The notes under the pieces: generated by a model
Told to the model about the DNA's origin: nothing
The model's input: the letters and a program-made list of their open reading frames with translations, nothing else
Databases searched by the model: none
Shown: piece after piece, positions 44,401-53,108 of the stretch
Numbering within the stretch: position 1 is the first letter of the stretch
How the letters are laid out: each line of letters opens with the position of its first letter
Program-made: the position numbers and the translations under genes
NCBI RefSeq assembly: GCF_000512695.2
Contig: NZ_AZRW02000004.1
Location: forward strand, 124,001-188,000
DNA from: Pseudomonas sp. QTF5
Lineage (GTDB): Bacteria > Pseudomonadota > Gammaproteobacteria > Pseudomonadales > Pseudomonadaceae
Direction of reading: 5' to 3'
Length of the DNA stretch: 64,000 nt

Positions 44401-45024
44401 TCAACCCGGCGTCAAACACTCCGGCCCATTGAGCTTCGGATCATTCACCAGGTTCGCCAGCACCCGCTCACGCAACGCCGCGGGCTCACTGGCAAGCAAC
44501 GCCTGCAGGGCATGCAACGGGGTTTGCGGGTTGAGCCAGGCTTCCTGCCCCGCCGCATCGAGAATCAACGGTCGACGCTGACTCGAGGCCGGCTGGGTGA
44601 TCACCGCCGTGCTCAGCCACACCTGCTCCTGCACCGGATACGCCTCCCAGATCGCCGCGAAGAACAGCGCCGAACCCTCCCCCGGGGTCAGCCAGTACGG
44701 ACGCTTGCGCGTGGTGCCGCGCCATTCGTAGAAACCATTGGCCGGCAGCAGGCAACGACGCAGGCGCAAGGCTTCGCGAAACATCGGCTGCTCGGCAACG
44801 GTTTCGGCGCGGGCATGGGCCGGGGTGCGGGACAGGTCGGTCAGCCACGGCGGCGTCAGGCCCCAGCGGGCGCGGGCCAGCTCACGTTGCCCCTCTGCGC
44901 TGGCACGCAGCATCAACACCGAATCGTTGGGGGAGATATTCCACTGGGCCTGCTGATCGGCGGGGAATCCGGGCAGGGCCGCGAAGGCGGGGTTCCAGCG
45001 AAACAGGGCATAACGTCCACACAT
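44401..45024 (-). CDS. SOS-response-associated (YedK/HMCES) protein with altered active site
   Basis: A 207-residue SRAP-domain protein. It starts MCGRYALF, giving the catalytic Cys2 after Met removal, and keeps the glutamate in 'LPANGFYEWRG'. YedK proteins form a thiazolidine crosslink with abasic sites in single-stranded DNA. Two other key residues differ here: the usual N-A-R-x-E is 'HARAET', and the usual His of H-x-R-M-P is Gln in 'SQRRPLIL'. DNA binding is likely, but the chemistry may be changed. Confidence 0.88.
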   Translation of the reverse strand: MCGRYALFRWNPAFAALPGFPADQQAQWNISPNDSVLMLRASAEGQRELARARWGLTPPWLTDLSRTPAHARAETVAEQPMFREALRLRRCLLPANGFYEWRGTTRKRPYWLTPGEGSALFFAAIWEAYPVQEQVWLSTAVITQPASSQRRPLILDAAGQEAWLNPQTPLHALQALLASEPAALRERVLANLVNDPKLNGPECLTPG

Positions 45025-45059
45025 GGGGCAATACGACTCTTGATCAAACGAACGTCAGC

Positions 45060-45320
45060 CTAACAGACCAGCGTGCCGGGAAAACTGTCCGGTTCATCGC
45101 CGGACAGCGGCAGCGCGGCATTGTACGCGGTGATCAGCTCCCGGGCGTATTCGGCCTGATCGTTGTCAACCGACAAACCCAGCAGGCCGAACATTGGCAA
45201 TTCACCAGTGCCGCCGATCAAATCCCGGCCTTCCAGATGCGCTTCGATGCCCTCGCTGGCCAGCATGCTCTGCAACAATTCACCTTCCATCAGGTTTTCC
45301 GGCTCGTAGATGCGCTGCAT
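45060..45320 (-). CDS. DUF2007-family small protein
   Basis: An 86-residue soluble protein starting 'MQRIYEPENLMEGELLQSML', the DUF2007 pattern (a putative signal-transducing fold related to PII-like domains). Its function is unknown. It lies 6 bases downstream of the CPXCG gene on the same strand, so the two form an operon. Confidence 0.88.
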   Translation of the reverse strand: MQRIYEPENLMEGELLQSMLASEGIEAHLEGRDLIGGTGELPMFGLLGLSVDNDQAEYARELITAYNAALPLSGDEPDSFPGTLVC

Positions 45321-45326
45321 AGACCC

Positions 45327-45509
45327 TCACTCATTTTCGCTGTGAACTTCGAGCAGCCATTCATGACCGTCAGTCTGCAAGACAAAAGTAATGGGGCGAC
45401 AACACACAGGACAATCTTCGATGTAGGTCTGATCGCCGCCGGACAAATCCAGAACAGCCTCAGACTCTTCACCGCAATACGGGCATTCATAGCGCTCGGT
45501 TTCCAGCAT
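45327..45509 (-). CDS. CPXCG-motif cysteine-rich protein
   Basis: A 60-residue protein with two zinc-ribbon cysteine pairs: 'ECPYCGEE' near the N-terminus and 'EDCPVCCRPI' in the middle. It is a small zinc-finger protein widespread in gamma-proteobacteria, with no known function. It is directly upstream of the DUF2007 gene. Confidence 0.9.
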   Translation of the reverse strand: MLETERYECPYCGEESEAVLDLSGGDQTYIEDCPVCCRPITFVLQTDGHEWLLEVHSENE

Positions 45510-45648
45510 CGCGGTCTCCCAGGTGACTTGTGCGTATAATCGCCGGTCTATTTGCAGGGCTATTTTCGTCTGACTACCTTTTCAGACCGTGCCCCGTTGG
45601 TTTTCGATCAAAACCTTTACTTACCCTAGCCGTTTCTAACAAGAGAGC

Positions 45649-46815
45649 ATGATGGGCGAATTCGATGCCATCCGACCTTACGACGACAGCGAAGTCCCGG
45701 CAGTGCTGAACCGGCTGCTCGGCGACAAGGCGTTTCTAGATATCCTCATCCACTTCCGCTTCCCGCGCTATGCCGGTGCCTTCGGCTGGATGCTCAAACC
45801 TCTTATAGCGCATCGGCTGCGCCGTGAGTTCGCCGGTATCACGTCGGTGGCCACCTTGCAGGACAAAGTCGAGTTTTACGTCGACCACACCATCGAGCGT
45901 GCCACGGACGGAGTGACCTACACCGGCGTGGAGCAATTCAAGTCCGGCAGCGCCTACCTGTTCCTCGCCAACCACCGTGACATCGTGATGGACCCGGCCT
46001 TCGTCAACTACGCCGTGTACCACGCCGGCCTGCCGACCCCGCGCATCGCCATTGGTGACAACCTGCTGCAAAAGCCTTTTGTCAGCGATTTGATGCGCCT
46101 GAACAAGAGCTTCATCGTGCACCGTTCGATCACGGGTCGCCGGGAAAAAATGGCGGCGTATCAGCTGTTGTCGGCGTACATCAATCACTCGATCCGCAAC
46201 GACTGCGCCTCGATCTGGATCGCCCAGGCCGAAGGCCGGGCCAAGGACGGCGACGACCGCACCGAGTCGGCGATCCTCAAGATGTTCCACATGAGCCGCA
46301 AGGACGAGCCGTTCGGCGAAGTCATCCGCTCGCTGAACCTCACCCCGGTGTCGATCAGCTACGAATACGACCCGTGCGACCAGGCCAAGGCCCGCGAGCT
46401 GTACATCCGCGCCACCACCGGCAGCTACACCAAGGCGCCGGGCGAGGATGACGTCAGCATCGCCAAAGGCATCACCGGTTACAAAGGCCGGGTCCACGTG
46501 AACTTCGCCGCGCCAATCACCGAACTGTTCGAAGACACCAAGCAATTGGCGATCGAAATGGACAAGCAGATCCTCGGCGGCTACCGGTTGTTCCCGGTGC
46601 ATTACCTGGCGTATGCGCAATGGAAAGACGCCGACCCGCAATTGCCGGTGCCGAAAACGGCCGAGGTGTTTGCAGCTGATGAACTGGCCAAGGCGCAGGA
46701 AGAATGGCAGCGTCGCCTGGATGCTTGCCCTGAAGAGCATCGTCCGTTTCTGGTGCTGCAATATGCGACGCCGGTGCGCAATCAGTACCGGGTCAAGGCC
46801 GGGTTGCCGCTGTAA
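45649..46815 (+). CDS. PlsC-like 1-acyl-glycerol-phosphate acyltransferase domain protein
   Basis: A 388-residue protein with a glycerolipid acyltransferase domain. The catalytic HX4D motif is in 'ANHRDIVMDPAF', and the second block is 'FIVHRSITGRREKMAAYQ'. It is longer than PlsC (about 245 residues) and lacks obvious membrane helices apart from hydrophobic patches. It probably transfers an acyl chain to a phospholipid precursor. The first of two adjacent ATGs (45649) is used, after AAGAGAG. It ends in a good terminator. Confidence 0.88.
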   Translation: MMGEFDAIRPYDDSEVPAVLNRLLGDKAFLDILIHFRFPRYAGAFGWMLKPLIAHRLRREFAGITSVATLQDKVEFYVDHTIERATDGVTYTGVEQFKSGSAYLFLANHRDIVMDPAFVNYAVYHAGLPTPRIAIGDNLLQKPFVSDLMRLNKSFIVHRSITGRREKMAAYQLLSAYINHSIRNDCASIWIAQAEGRAKDGDDRTESAILKMFHMSRKDEPFGEVIRSLNLTPVSISYEYDPCDQAKARELYIRATTGSYTKAPGEDDVSIAKGITGYKGRVHVNFAAPITELFEDTKQLAIEMDKQILGGYRLFPVHYLAYAQWKDADPQLPVPKTAEVFAADELAKAQEEWQRRLDACPEEHRPFLVLQYATPVRNQYRVKAGLPL

Positions 46816-46836
46816 GCGATTTTGGCTGGATACGAC

Positions 46837-46861
46837 AACGGCGCCTTCGGGCGCCGTTTTT
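46837..46861 (+). terminator. Terminator of the PlsC-like gene
   Basis: The stem ACGGCGCC-TTCG-GGCGCCGT is followed by five T residues, 22 bases after the stop. Confidence 0.9.
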
Positions 46862-46892
46862 GTTTGTCTTGATGCGACAGGACAGTCAGGCA

Positions 46893-47028
46893 CCTGTGGC
46901 GAGGGAGCTTGCTCCCGCCCGGCTGCGCAGCAGTCGTAAAGTCAGCGCTCGCAGTGTGTCTGACACAACCGGGTGGCCGGTTTTGGGGCCGCTTCGCAGC
47001 CCAGCGGGAGCAAGCTCCCTCGCCACAG
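46893..47028. repeat. REPIN, GAGGGAGCTTGCTCCC type
   Basis: Inverted arms at 46893-46919 and 47002-47028 around an 80-base spacer. Confidence 0.88.
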
Positions 47029-47044
47029 ATCTTGTGTCAGATTT

Positions 47045-47323
47045 TCAGACGCGGGTGCTGATCCACGACACCAGCAACGCCATCCCGAGGCAGGCGAAAC
47101 CGAAGCGGTAGAAAAACCGGTTCATGCGCAGGGTCGCCCAATCCAGCGTTGGCTCTTCAGTGGGACGACTTTGGCGCTGTGCCTCGATACTGGCCATGGC
47201 GCGCTGTTCGCGACGACGGGTGGCGTGCAGCAACCAGCCGCCCGGGCAGGCGAACAGTAAGGCCAGCAGATTGATCAATTTGGCGGGATGAGCAGTAAGA
47301 AGCGAAATCAATTGCAGCGACAT
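47045..47323 (-). CDS. Small membrane protein, unknown function
   Basis: A 92-residue protein with two hydrophobic helices ('LINLLALLFACPGGWLLHA' near the N-terminus and 'FGFACLGMALLVSWI' at the C-terminus) joined by a basic cytoplasmic loop. The ATG at 47323 begins the first helix; the longer reading upstream is unsupported. No function is recognised. Confidence 0.65.
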   Translation of the reverse strand: MSLQLISLLTAHPAKLINLLALLFACPGGWLLHATRRREQRAMASIEAQRQSRPTEEPTLDWATLRMNRFFYRFGFACLGMALLVSWISTRV

Positions 47324-47516
47324 CACAAACCTCAGGCTAACCGGTGTAGCAGACGCCGGACCGACGACCACGGCGCGGATTCTACCGAAAGCGCTCCGAC
47401 CTGCCCCGGCTTTCCGACAAATAACGAAACCATTTAGCCGATTACTGTCCTGTGTCATGGCGCCGTCATCTGAATCCGCCAGTCTGTCGCCCCTCGAAAC
47501 CGACACGGACCACGTC

Positions 47517-47723
47517 ATGCTCCACGCCGAAAACCAGGACCGCCTCTACCTCATTGCCCAAAGCGACGAACAACAAACCTTAGTCGGCAGCCTCGCCTTC
47601 AACGTTCAGGACCGGCATTGGCTGGTGTATTGCGCGCTGGGTGGGCATCAACATGCGGATTTGCCAGAGGCGGATTTGCTGACGGGGGTGAGTGTTCTGG
47701 ATTTTTATTCGGAGGCGGCTTGA
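47517..47723 (+). CDS. Small hypothetical soluble protein
   Basis: A 68-residue protein, 'MLHAENQDRLYLIAQSD' at its N-terminus and 'GVSVLDFYSEAA' at its C-terminus, with histidines in 'GGHQHADLP'. It has no signal or membrane segment. An in-frame ATG at 47457 would add 20 residues of low-complexity sequence. It looks like a conserved Pseudomonas orphan. Confidence 0.6.
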   Translation: MLHAENQDRLYLIAQSDEQQTLVGSLAFNVQDRHWLVYCALGGHQHADLPEADLLTGVSVLDFYSEAA

Positions 47724-47881
47724 GCGTCCTACAAACGCGGTGATTGAAAGGGAAGATTCCGACAGGTTTTGAAGGTTGTCGCTCGGAAATGGGGTGGATA
47801 GTCTTGGGGGGTCGCTGCACATCAGCGACCGGGCGTCGCAGTCCGTTCAGTTCAGCTCATTTGGTGCATAATCGCCGGCCC

Positions 47882-48027
47882 AAACCGGAGCGCTTCGGTG
47901 CTAGTCGTTTGGTTTAATGGTGGCTGTGCGCGGGATACCTTCGGGTATGCCGGGTTTCCGAATGGCTCGGTCTGCGACCCCGCGTACAGCTGCCTCCTTC
48001 AATCGCGTCGCAGCGATCGTGGCAGCT
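47882..48027 (+). ncRNA. Structured multi-hairpin RNA leader of the DUF6124 gene (C4-like)
   Basis: Three helical units can be drawn. AAACC / GGTTT (47882-47886 / 47911-47915) encloses AGCGC-TTCG-GTGCT. CTGTGCGCGGG / CCCGCGTACAG (47924-47934 / 47979-47989) is an 11-pair helix enclosing the UUCG hairpin ATACC-TTCG-GGTAT and CCGGG / CTCGG. AGCTGCC / GGCAGCT (47988-47994 / 48021-48027) encloses ATCGC / GCGAT. The third helix shares bases with the second, so they may alternate. The cloverleaf-like second unit recalls phage C4 antisense RNA; that identity is only a suggestion. Confidence 0.6.
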
Positions 48028-48051
48028 AAACCTTTCATTCGGAGCGTCACC

Positions 48052-48429
48052 ATGTTCAAAGAAACACCAAATCCGCCCGAAGCGGACAGCACTTCCCCTT
48101 ACGAATCCCTCGATTCAAAAAAACTCCACGACGCCGCTAACCGCGCGCTCGATCACTACCTCAACCCAGCCGCCCTCAAATCACCCGTGGCCCGCAAACC
48201 GAGCACGATGTATATGGTTGCGCCGGATATCAAAGACGAAGACCTGTTGGCCCACACCTGTGAATCGTTGGCCCAGGCCAGTGTGATGGCGAGTGATTTT
48301 GCGGGGTACCTGGAAGGGCCGCACCGGCACACGGCGATGGCAATTCAACAGATTGTCATGCTGGCAGAACTGGCGGTGAACCGGATGCTGGATAACGTTG
48401 CCATCCCAAAACCTGCGCCACACAGCTGA
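48052..48429 (+). CDS. DUF6124-family protein
   Basis: A 125-residue Pseudomonas-specific protein with the typical N-terminus 'MFKETPNPPEADSTSPYES' and a helical second half ('DLLAHTCESLAQASVMASDF', then 'AIQQIVMLAELAVNRML'). The function is unknown; paralogues are common in fluorescent pseudomonads. The ATG at 48052 follows GGAGCG, 24 bases after the structured RNA leader. The frame stays open back to an ATG at 47917 inside the leader, but that start has no Shine-Dalgarno. Confidence 0.8.
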   Translation: MFKETPNPPEADSTSPYESLDSKKLHDAANRALDHYLNPAALKSPVARKPSTMYMVAPDIKDEDLLAHTCESLAQASVMASDFAGYLEGPHRHTAMAIQQIVMLAELAVNRMLDNVAIPKPAPHS

Positions 48430-48434
48430 TTTAA

Positions 48435-48524
48435 TGTGGGAGCGGGCTTGCTCGCGAAAGCGGCCTGACATTCAACATTGATGTCGCCTGGCACGCCGCC
48501 TTCGCGAGCAGACTCGCTCCAACA
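48435..48524. repeat. REPIN, GAGCGGGCTTGCTCGCGAA type, diverged right arm
   Basis: The left arm (48435-48459) is canonical; the right arm (48499-48524) reads CGCGAGCAGACTCGCTCCAAC, with several changes. Confidence 0.85.
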
Positions 48525-48540
48525 ATGAATCTGCGGACAC

Positions 48541-48578
48541 GAAAAAAAACCGGTGCCATCGCTGACACCGGGTTCTTT
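48541..48578 (-). terminator. Terminator of the YajG-like gene
   Basis: The stem CCGGTG / CACCGG with a 10-base loop; an A-run on the + strand is a U-tract for the minus-strand transcript. Confidence 0.8.
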
Positions 48579-48595
48579 AAACAAGAAGCAAACCG

Positions 48596-49180
48596 TTACT
48601 CGGCAAGCACCTGACCAATCGTCGGGTCCTTGAACAAGCGGGTCAATGCATCACTCAACACATCACTGACCAGCTTGGTATTGGTTTCCTGATTCGGCGC
48701 CATGCCAAAACGCTGATCCAGCGACGCACCGTAACGACCGCTGTAACGACGGTTGGCATTCTGAACATCGGAACGGAACGTCGCGCCAATCGTTGCCTCA
48801 GTCACATACAGGCCTTCTTTGGGCGACTGATACTTCAGCTCGGCCAGTGTCACCGTCAATTGCGGCGCATTCAGCGCGTTGGCCGTCGGGGTAAAGCCCA
48901 GCAAGCGCACGGCCGCTTCAGCCTGAGCCTGCAGCTTCGGCAGAATCTGTGCACCCTGAACGGTGATCGCACTGGTCTCCGGGTACAGACCGCCACGGGT
49001 CCCCAACGTTGGCGACGGACGACCGTCCACCACACGCACCACCACCGGCTGGCCACGGCCGACCGGCGCCAGCTGAGCTGTCAGTTTGGGTTCCGGGTTC
49101 AGTTGTTGCGGGCTGTGGGCGCAGCCGACGAGGGTCAAACTGGTCACAGTGATCAAACCGAACAACAGGCGTTGCAACAT
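48596..49180 (-). CDS. YajG-family lipoprotein
   Basis: A 194-residue lipoprotein with the lipobox 'SLTLVGCAHS' (Cys19). The mature domain has the YajG pattern 'VVVRVVDGRPSPTLGTRGG' and 'YVTEATIGATFRSDVQN'. It is probably anchored in the outer membrane; the role is unknown. The ATG at 49180 starts the signal peptide; the longer reading was discarded. Confidence 0.9.
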   Translation of the reverse strand: MLQRLLFGLITVTSLTLVGCAHSPQQLNPEPKLTAQLAPVGRGQPVVVRVVDGRPSPTLGTRGGLYPETSAITVQGAQILPKLQAQAEAAVRLLGFTPTANALNAPQLTVTLAELKYQSPKEGLYVTEATIGATFRSDVQNANRRYSGRYGASLDQRFGMAPNQETNTKLVSDVLSDALTRLFKDPTIGQVLAE

Positions 49181-49385
49181 GCTCTTCTCTCCAGAATCAG
49201 GCACAAACAGGCCCGCAGTATAGCGGTGCGCCACTGCGGCAAACTAGCTTCGCACAACGATTACTAAAATCTCTGACAAACCCGGCGCAGCGCGGTTCCT
49301 GTCACACATCTGTCACCGACCTTACACATGCACGTCATGGCTCACTGGCAACCTTCATAGCAGTCACCCCACAAGGTACTTTGCC

Positions 49386-49619
49386 ATGCGTTTTCTCATC
49401 TCGATGTTCGCGCCACGTCCACTGCATCGCTGTTTTGCCCTGCTCGACCGCGATGGCCGTTGCCAGGCATTCAAACAGTGCAGCCTCCAGCCGATGGGCG
49501 ATGGCTGGGTCGAAATCGAAGAAATCCGCCTCAACTGGCTGCACCATCCCCTGCCCGCCAGCGCCCGTGTCAGTCAGCGCCAGCCACGTGTGCGCGCGCA
49601 ACAACTGTTGACCACCTGA
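49386..49619 (+). CDS. Small hypothetical protein
   Basis: A 77-residue basic protein ('MRFLISMFAPRPLHRCFALL' at the start, then 'WVEIEEIRLNWLHHPLP'). Its sequence has the look of a conserved Pseudomonas orphan: a short beta-rich core and a basic tail. It has no signal peptide or membrane segment. The overlapping +1 frame from 49381 is a shadow. Confidence 0.55.
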   Translation: MRFLISMFAPRPLHRCFALLDRDGRCQAFKQCSLQPMGDGWVEIEEIRLNWLHHPLPASARVSQRQPRVRAQQLLTT

Positions 49620-50358
49620 CCGGACGCCTAATAAAAGTCATTAAACACGACCATTTCCCTGCGTTTCTTAGATACAATCTCCCCCCGATTATAAGGACGT
49701 CTCCTGATCGGGCCTCGCAGCATCGTCAATGCCTCGGTATTGACACCCCCGCACCGCCCACAGAGAGCCGCCCACACAGATCGAGTGAAGCTGGCGCGCT
49801 TGCTGTTCCTCAAGCAAATCACCACTTTTCGCGAATCTGCAGAGCTGTCATTACGCTCGGTCACTGAGCTGTTTGCCCGTTTTGTCTGTCATGTACCCCA
49901 TGGCGGCAATCCATCCGGGCACGGTGCCAGGCTGGGACAGCCCTTTTTTGAGGTTCACGTCTTCAAAAGAGCGTGAAAAAAACGGGTTTTCACAACTTCA
50001 CAAGAGTGTGGCGAGCAAATGAATAGTTTTGCGTCTGAACATGCACCATTAGCGTCTACAACAGCCCAACGACACAGGACCGAGTATTCCTCGAACACCG
50101 GAGCCTGAAGCCTGTCCGCTACGGATTTGGTTGCACAAACGGATGTCTCGACCATAAGTCGAATTGCCAGCCGCGTGCCGAAATGAGTTCATGTGACTCT
50201 TGAAGCCAGGCCGCATGCATCCGTCGAAGTTGCGAAAAATTGCGAAGATTCGGACATGGCGATCCTGGCCATGGGTACCTGGGGCATCACTGACACGCCC
50301 CGGAACGCCTGGCAGCTATGCCGACAATTTGGTGCTGCAGATTTTGGAGACGCGTTAA
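49620..50358. other. 739-base region upstream of mqo without a convincing gene
   Basis: The only forward frame of note (49740-49976, 78 codons) has no Shine-Dalgarno and no recognisable domain. The stretch 49965-50000 has an inverted repeat around 'GTGAAAAAAACGGGTTTTCAC'. The region probably holds the mqo promoter and a long leader; no tRNA or known RNA family was recognised. Confidence 0.5.
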
Positions 50359-51867
50359 ATGGCGCATAACGAAGCAGTCGACGTAGTACTGGTTGGGGCC
50401 GGCATCATGAGTGCCACCCTTGCGGTACTGCTCAAAGAGCTCGACCCCGCGATCAAGCTGGAAGTCGTCGAGCTGATGGATTCCGGTGCCGCGGAGAGTT
50501 CCAATCCGTGGAACAACGCCGGTACCGGTCACGCCGGGCTGTGTGAGCTGAACTACACGCCACAGACCGCCGACGGCACCGTCGACATCAAGAAAGCCGT
50601 GCACATCAACACTCAGTTCGAGGTGTCGAAGCAGTTCTGGTCCTACCTGACCAAAAAAGGCACGTTCGGCTCGTGCAAGTCGTTCATCAGCCCGGTGCCG
50701 CACCTGAGCTTCGTGCAGGGCGACGACGGCGTCTCCTTCCTCAAGGAACGTTTCAAGACGCTGAGCGAACACCACGCTTTCTCGGACATGGAATACACCG
50801 AAGACAAGGCCAAAATGGCCGAGTGGATGCCGTTGATGATGCCTGGTCGGGATCCTGGCGAAACCCTCGCCGCCACCCGCGTGCTCAATGGCACCGACGT
50901 CAACTTCGGCGCCCTGACCAACCAATTGCTCAAGCACCTGACCAGCGCCCCCGATGCCCAGGTCAAGTACTGCAAGCGTGTGACCGGCCTGAAGCGTAAC
51001 AACGGTGGCTGGACTGTCAGCATCAAGGACGTCAACAGCGGCAATACCCGTGACATCGATGCGAAATTCGTGTTCCTCGGCGCCGGCGGTGCGGCATTGC
51101 CACTGCTGCAAGCTTCGGGCATCGAAGAAAGCAAAGGCTTCGGCGGTTTCCCGATCAGCGGCCAATGGCTGCGTTGCGACAACCCGGAAGTGGTCAAGCA
51201 CCACCAGGCCAAGGTCTACAGCCAGGCTGCGGTAGGTTCGCCACCGATGTCCGTGCCACACCTGGACACCCGCGTGGTCGATGGCAAGAAGTCCCTGCTG
51301 TTCGGACCTTACGCCGGTTTCACCACCAAGTTCCTCAAGCACGGTTCGTTCATGGACCTGCCGATGTCGGTTCGCGCCGGCAACATCGGCCCGATGCTGG
51401 CCGTGGCCAAAAACAACATGGACCTGACCAAGTACCTGGTCAGCGAAGTGATGCAGTCGATGGAGCAGCGTCTGGAGTCCCTGCGTCGCTTTTATCCACA
51501 GGCGAAAGCCGAAGACTGGCGCCTGGAAGTGGCCGGCCAACGGGTGCAGATCATCAAGAAAGACCCGAAAAAAGGCGGCGTTCTGCAGTTCGGTACCGAA
51601 CTGGTCGCGGCCAAGGACGGTTCCCTTGCCGCTCTGCTCGGCGCATCCCCAGGCGCTTCGGTGACTGTTTCGATCATGCTTGAGCTGATCGAAAAATGCT
51701 TCCCGAATAAAGCGTCCGGTGAATGGGCTGCCAAACTGGCGGAAATCTTCCCGGCTCGGGAAAAGGTTCTGGAAACCGACGCTGCGCTGTATCGCAAGAT
51801 CAATGCGCACAACAACGTCGCGCTGGAACTGGTTGAAGCCAGTAACGAGACCGAAAGCTACGCTTGA
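50359..51867 (+). CDS. mqo: Malate:quinone oxidoreductase
   Basis: A 502-residue FAD-dependent peripheral membrane enzyme that oxidises malate to oxaloacetate and reduces quinone, replacing or supplementing malate dehydrogenase in the TCA cycle. The FAD motif is '[20 protein letters not shown]' at residues 8-27, followed by '[20 protein letters not shown]', both diagnostic for Mqo. It ends in a strong terminator. The order mqo, PA4642-like, hpt, upp, uraA matches P. aeruginosa as I recall it. Confidence 0.97.
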   Translation: MAHNEAVDVVLVGAGIMSATLAVLLKELDPAIKLEVVELMDSGAAESSNPWNNAGTGHAGLCELNYTPQTADGTVDIKKAVHINTQFEVSKQFWSYLTKKGTFGSCKSFISPVPHLSFVQGDDGVSFLKERFKTLSEHHAFSDMEYTEDKAKMAEWMPLMMPGRDPGETLAATRVLNGTDVNFGALTNQLLKHLTSAPDAQVKYCKRVTGLKRNNGGWTVSIKDVNSGNTRDIDAKFVFLGAGGAALPLLQASGIEESKGFGGFPISGQWLRCDNPEVVKHHQAKVYSQAAVGSPPMSVPHLDTRVVDGKKSLLFGPYAGFTTKFLKHGSFMDLPMSVRAGNIGPMLAVAKNNMDLTKYLVSEVMQSMEQRLESLRRFYPQAKAEDWRLEVAGQRVQIIKKDPKKGGVLQFGTELVAAKDGSLAALLGASPGASVTVSIMLELIEKCFPNKASGEWAAKLAEIFPAREKVLETDAALYRKINAHNNVALELVEASNETESYA

Positions 51868-51878
51868 TTCGGCCGCAT

Positions 51879-51917
51879 AAAAAACGCCCCGTCCTCATTG
51901 AGGGCGGGGCGTTTTTT
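51879..51917 (+). terminator. Terminator of mqo
   Basis: The stem CGCCCCGTCCTC / GAGGGCGGGGCG with a 3-4 base loop, flanked by an A-run and seven T residues, about 12 bases after the stop. Confidence 0.93.
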
Positions 51918-51968
51918 TATGGGCTGTGCAACAGATGGCCTTAAGACCCTCGGTGTTAGTTACACCGC

Positions 51969-52043
51969 CTTCGCGAGCAAGCCCGCTCCCACAGTGGATC
52001 GGCGTACACAAATCAAATGTGGGAGCGGGCTTGCTCGCGAAGG
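51969..52043. repeat. REPIN, GAGCGGGCTTGCTCGCGAA type
   Basis: Arms at 51969-51993 and 52018-52043 with a short 24-base spacer. Confidence 0.9.
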
Positions 52044-52093
52044 GGCCAGCACAAGCACCAACCAACTCAGGGCAACAACCGGTGTGTCTGAGG

Positions 52094-52381
52094 TTAACCG
52101 CGAGCCTTGTTGATCAGCTCGATGTACTCGGCTGCGTTGCGCTGATCCTTGATCAGGGCGACGAAGTCATTGCCGTGCTCATCCTTGCCATCCAGGTCCA
52201 GGCAAGCTTCGACAAAGAACGTCAGAAAACGCTCGAAGTCATCAATGCGCAGGCCACGGTACGCCTTGATCAGTTTGTGCAGCGACGGTGAAGTGGCGTC
52301 GACCGGCTCGAAATCGAGGAACAGTTTGATCTGCGCATCGCCGATCTCGTCACCAATCACTTGCTTCTTATCTTTACGCAT
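52094..52381 (-). CDS. PA4642-family small protein
   Basis: A 95-residue soluble helical protein ('LHKLIKAYRGLRIDDFERFL', then 'DFVALIKDQRNAAEYIELI'). It matches the Pseudomonas family named after PA4642, whose function is unknown. The context next to mqo is the usual one. It is read towards mqo and is convergent with it. Confidence 0.88.
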   Translation of the reverse strand: MRKDKKQVIGDEIGDAQIKLFLDFEPVDATSPSLHKLIKAYRGLRIDDFERFLTFFVEACLDLDGKDEHGNDFVALIKDQRNAAEYIELINKARG

Positions 52382-52444
52382 TGCCGACTCCAGCTCGCAG
52401 ACATTTCACGGGGCGGGCAGTTTACCCTTCCCTTGGCGCCGGGC

Positions 52445-52930
52445 TCAACGCGGACGCACGGCCCCGGTGTGCAGATCGGCCCAGATATGGCCGTTGGCGT
52501 AACTCAAAAACTGGCAATACACCGTGTCGTTGCGCAGCAAGTCGATGACCACCCGGTACTGGGCCAGCGGGTAAAAGAGGGTCAGGGTTTTGTTTTTTTC
52601 GTCGTAGATCGGCTTTTTCAGGCTTTTGCTTTCGCCATCGAAGTTGACGAGCACCTGGCTGATGGTCGCACCCTTGTTCAAGGATTTGCCCTTGAGGCGG
52701 ATCAGCAGTGGCGATGTGACGGGGATCGGCTGTTGGTTGGACTGGCGCTGGCTGCCGATCACCACGGAATACTCGGTGACCTGCAGCAGTTGTTGCTGCT
52801 CGGGTTCGGCGTCACGCAGGGTCAGGTCGTCTGGAGGCAAAAACTGCGAATGCATTGGCGACGGGGCGGCGGCCAGGGGCAGGCTGAGGGTCAGCAACAG
52901 GGCGGCGCAGCTGCGGATCAAAAGGCTCAT
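52445..52930 (-). CDS. Exported protein of unknown function
   Basis: A 161-residue protein with a signal peptide (1-21, 'LLLTLSLPLAAAPSP'). The mature part is beta-rich ('YSVVIGSQRQSN', then 'LLIRLKGKSLNKG') with one cysteine near the C-terminus. It looks periplasmic. I do not recognise the family. It is 63 bases upstream of the PA4642-like gene on the same strand. The ATG at 52930 starts the signal peptide. Confidence 0.75.
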   Translation of the reverse strand: MSLLIRSCAALLLTLSLPLAAAPSPMHSQFLPPDDLTLRDAEPEQQQLLQVTEYSVVIGSQRQSNQQPIPVTSPLLIRLKGKSLNKGATISQVLVNFDGESKSLKKPIYDEKNKTLTLFYPLAQYRVVIDLLRNDTVYCQFLSYANGHIWADLHTGAVRPR

Positions 52931-53000
52931 GGATGGCTCCGGGGGCGGGGCCGAGCACTCTAGCATGTGTGCATGGAAGTGGATCTGTGAACACATACCG

Positions 53001-53089
53001 TGTGGGAGCGGGCTTGCTCGCGAAAGCGGTCTGACTGACACATTTATGTTGAATGTGCCGACGCTTTCGCGAGCAAGCCCGCTCCCACA
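53001..53089. repeat. REPIN, GAGCGGGCTTGCTCGCGAA type
   Basis: Arms at 53001-53025 and 53065-53089, opposite in order to most copies, downstream of hpt. Confidence 0.9.
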
Positions 53090-53108
53090 GGGGGATTAGC
53101 GCTGGGTC

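Noticed and set aside
49740..49976. A 78-codon + frame upstream of mqo
   Set aside because: No Shine-Dalgarno, no signal or domain; kept only as part of the non-coding region entry.
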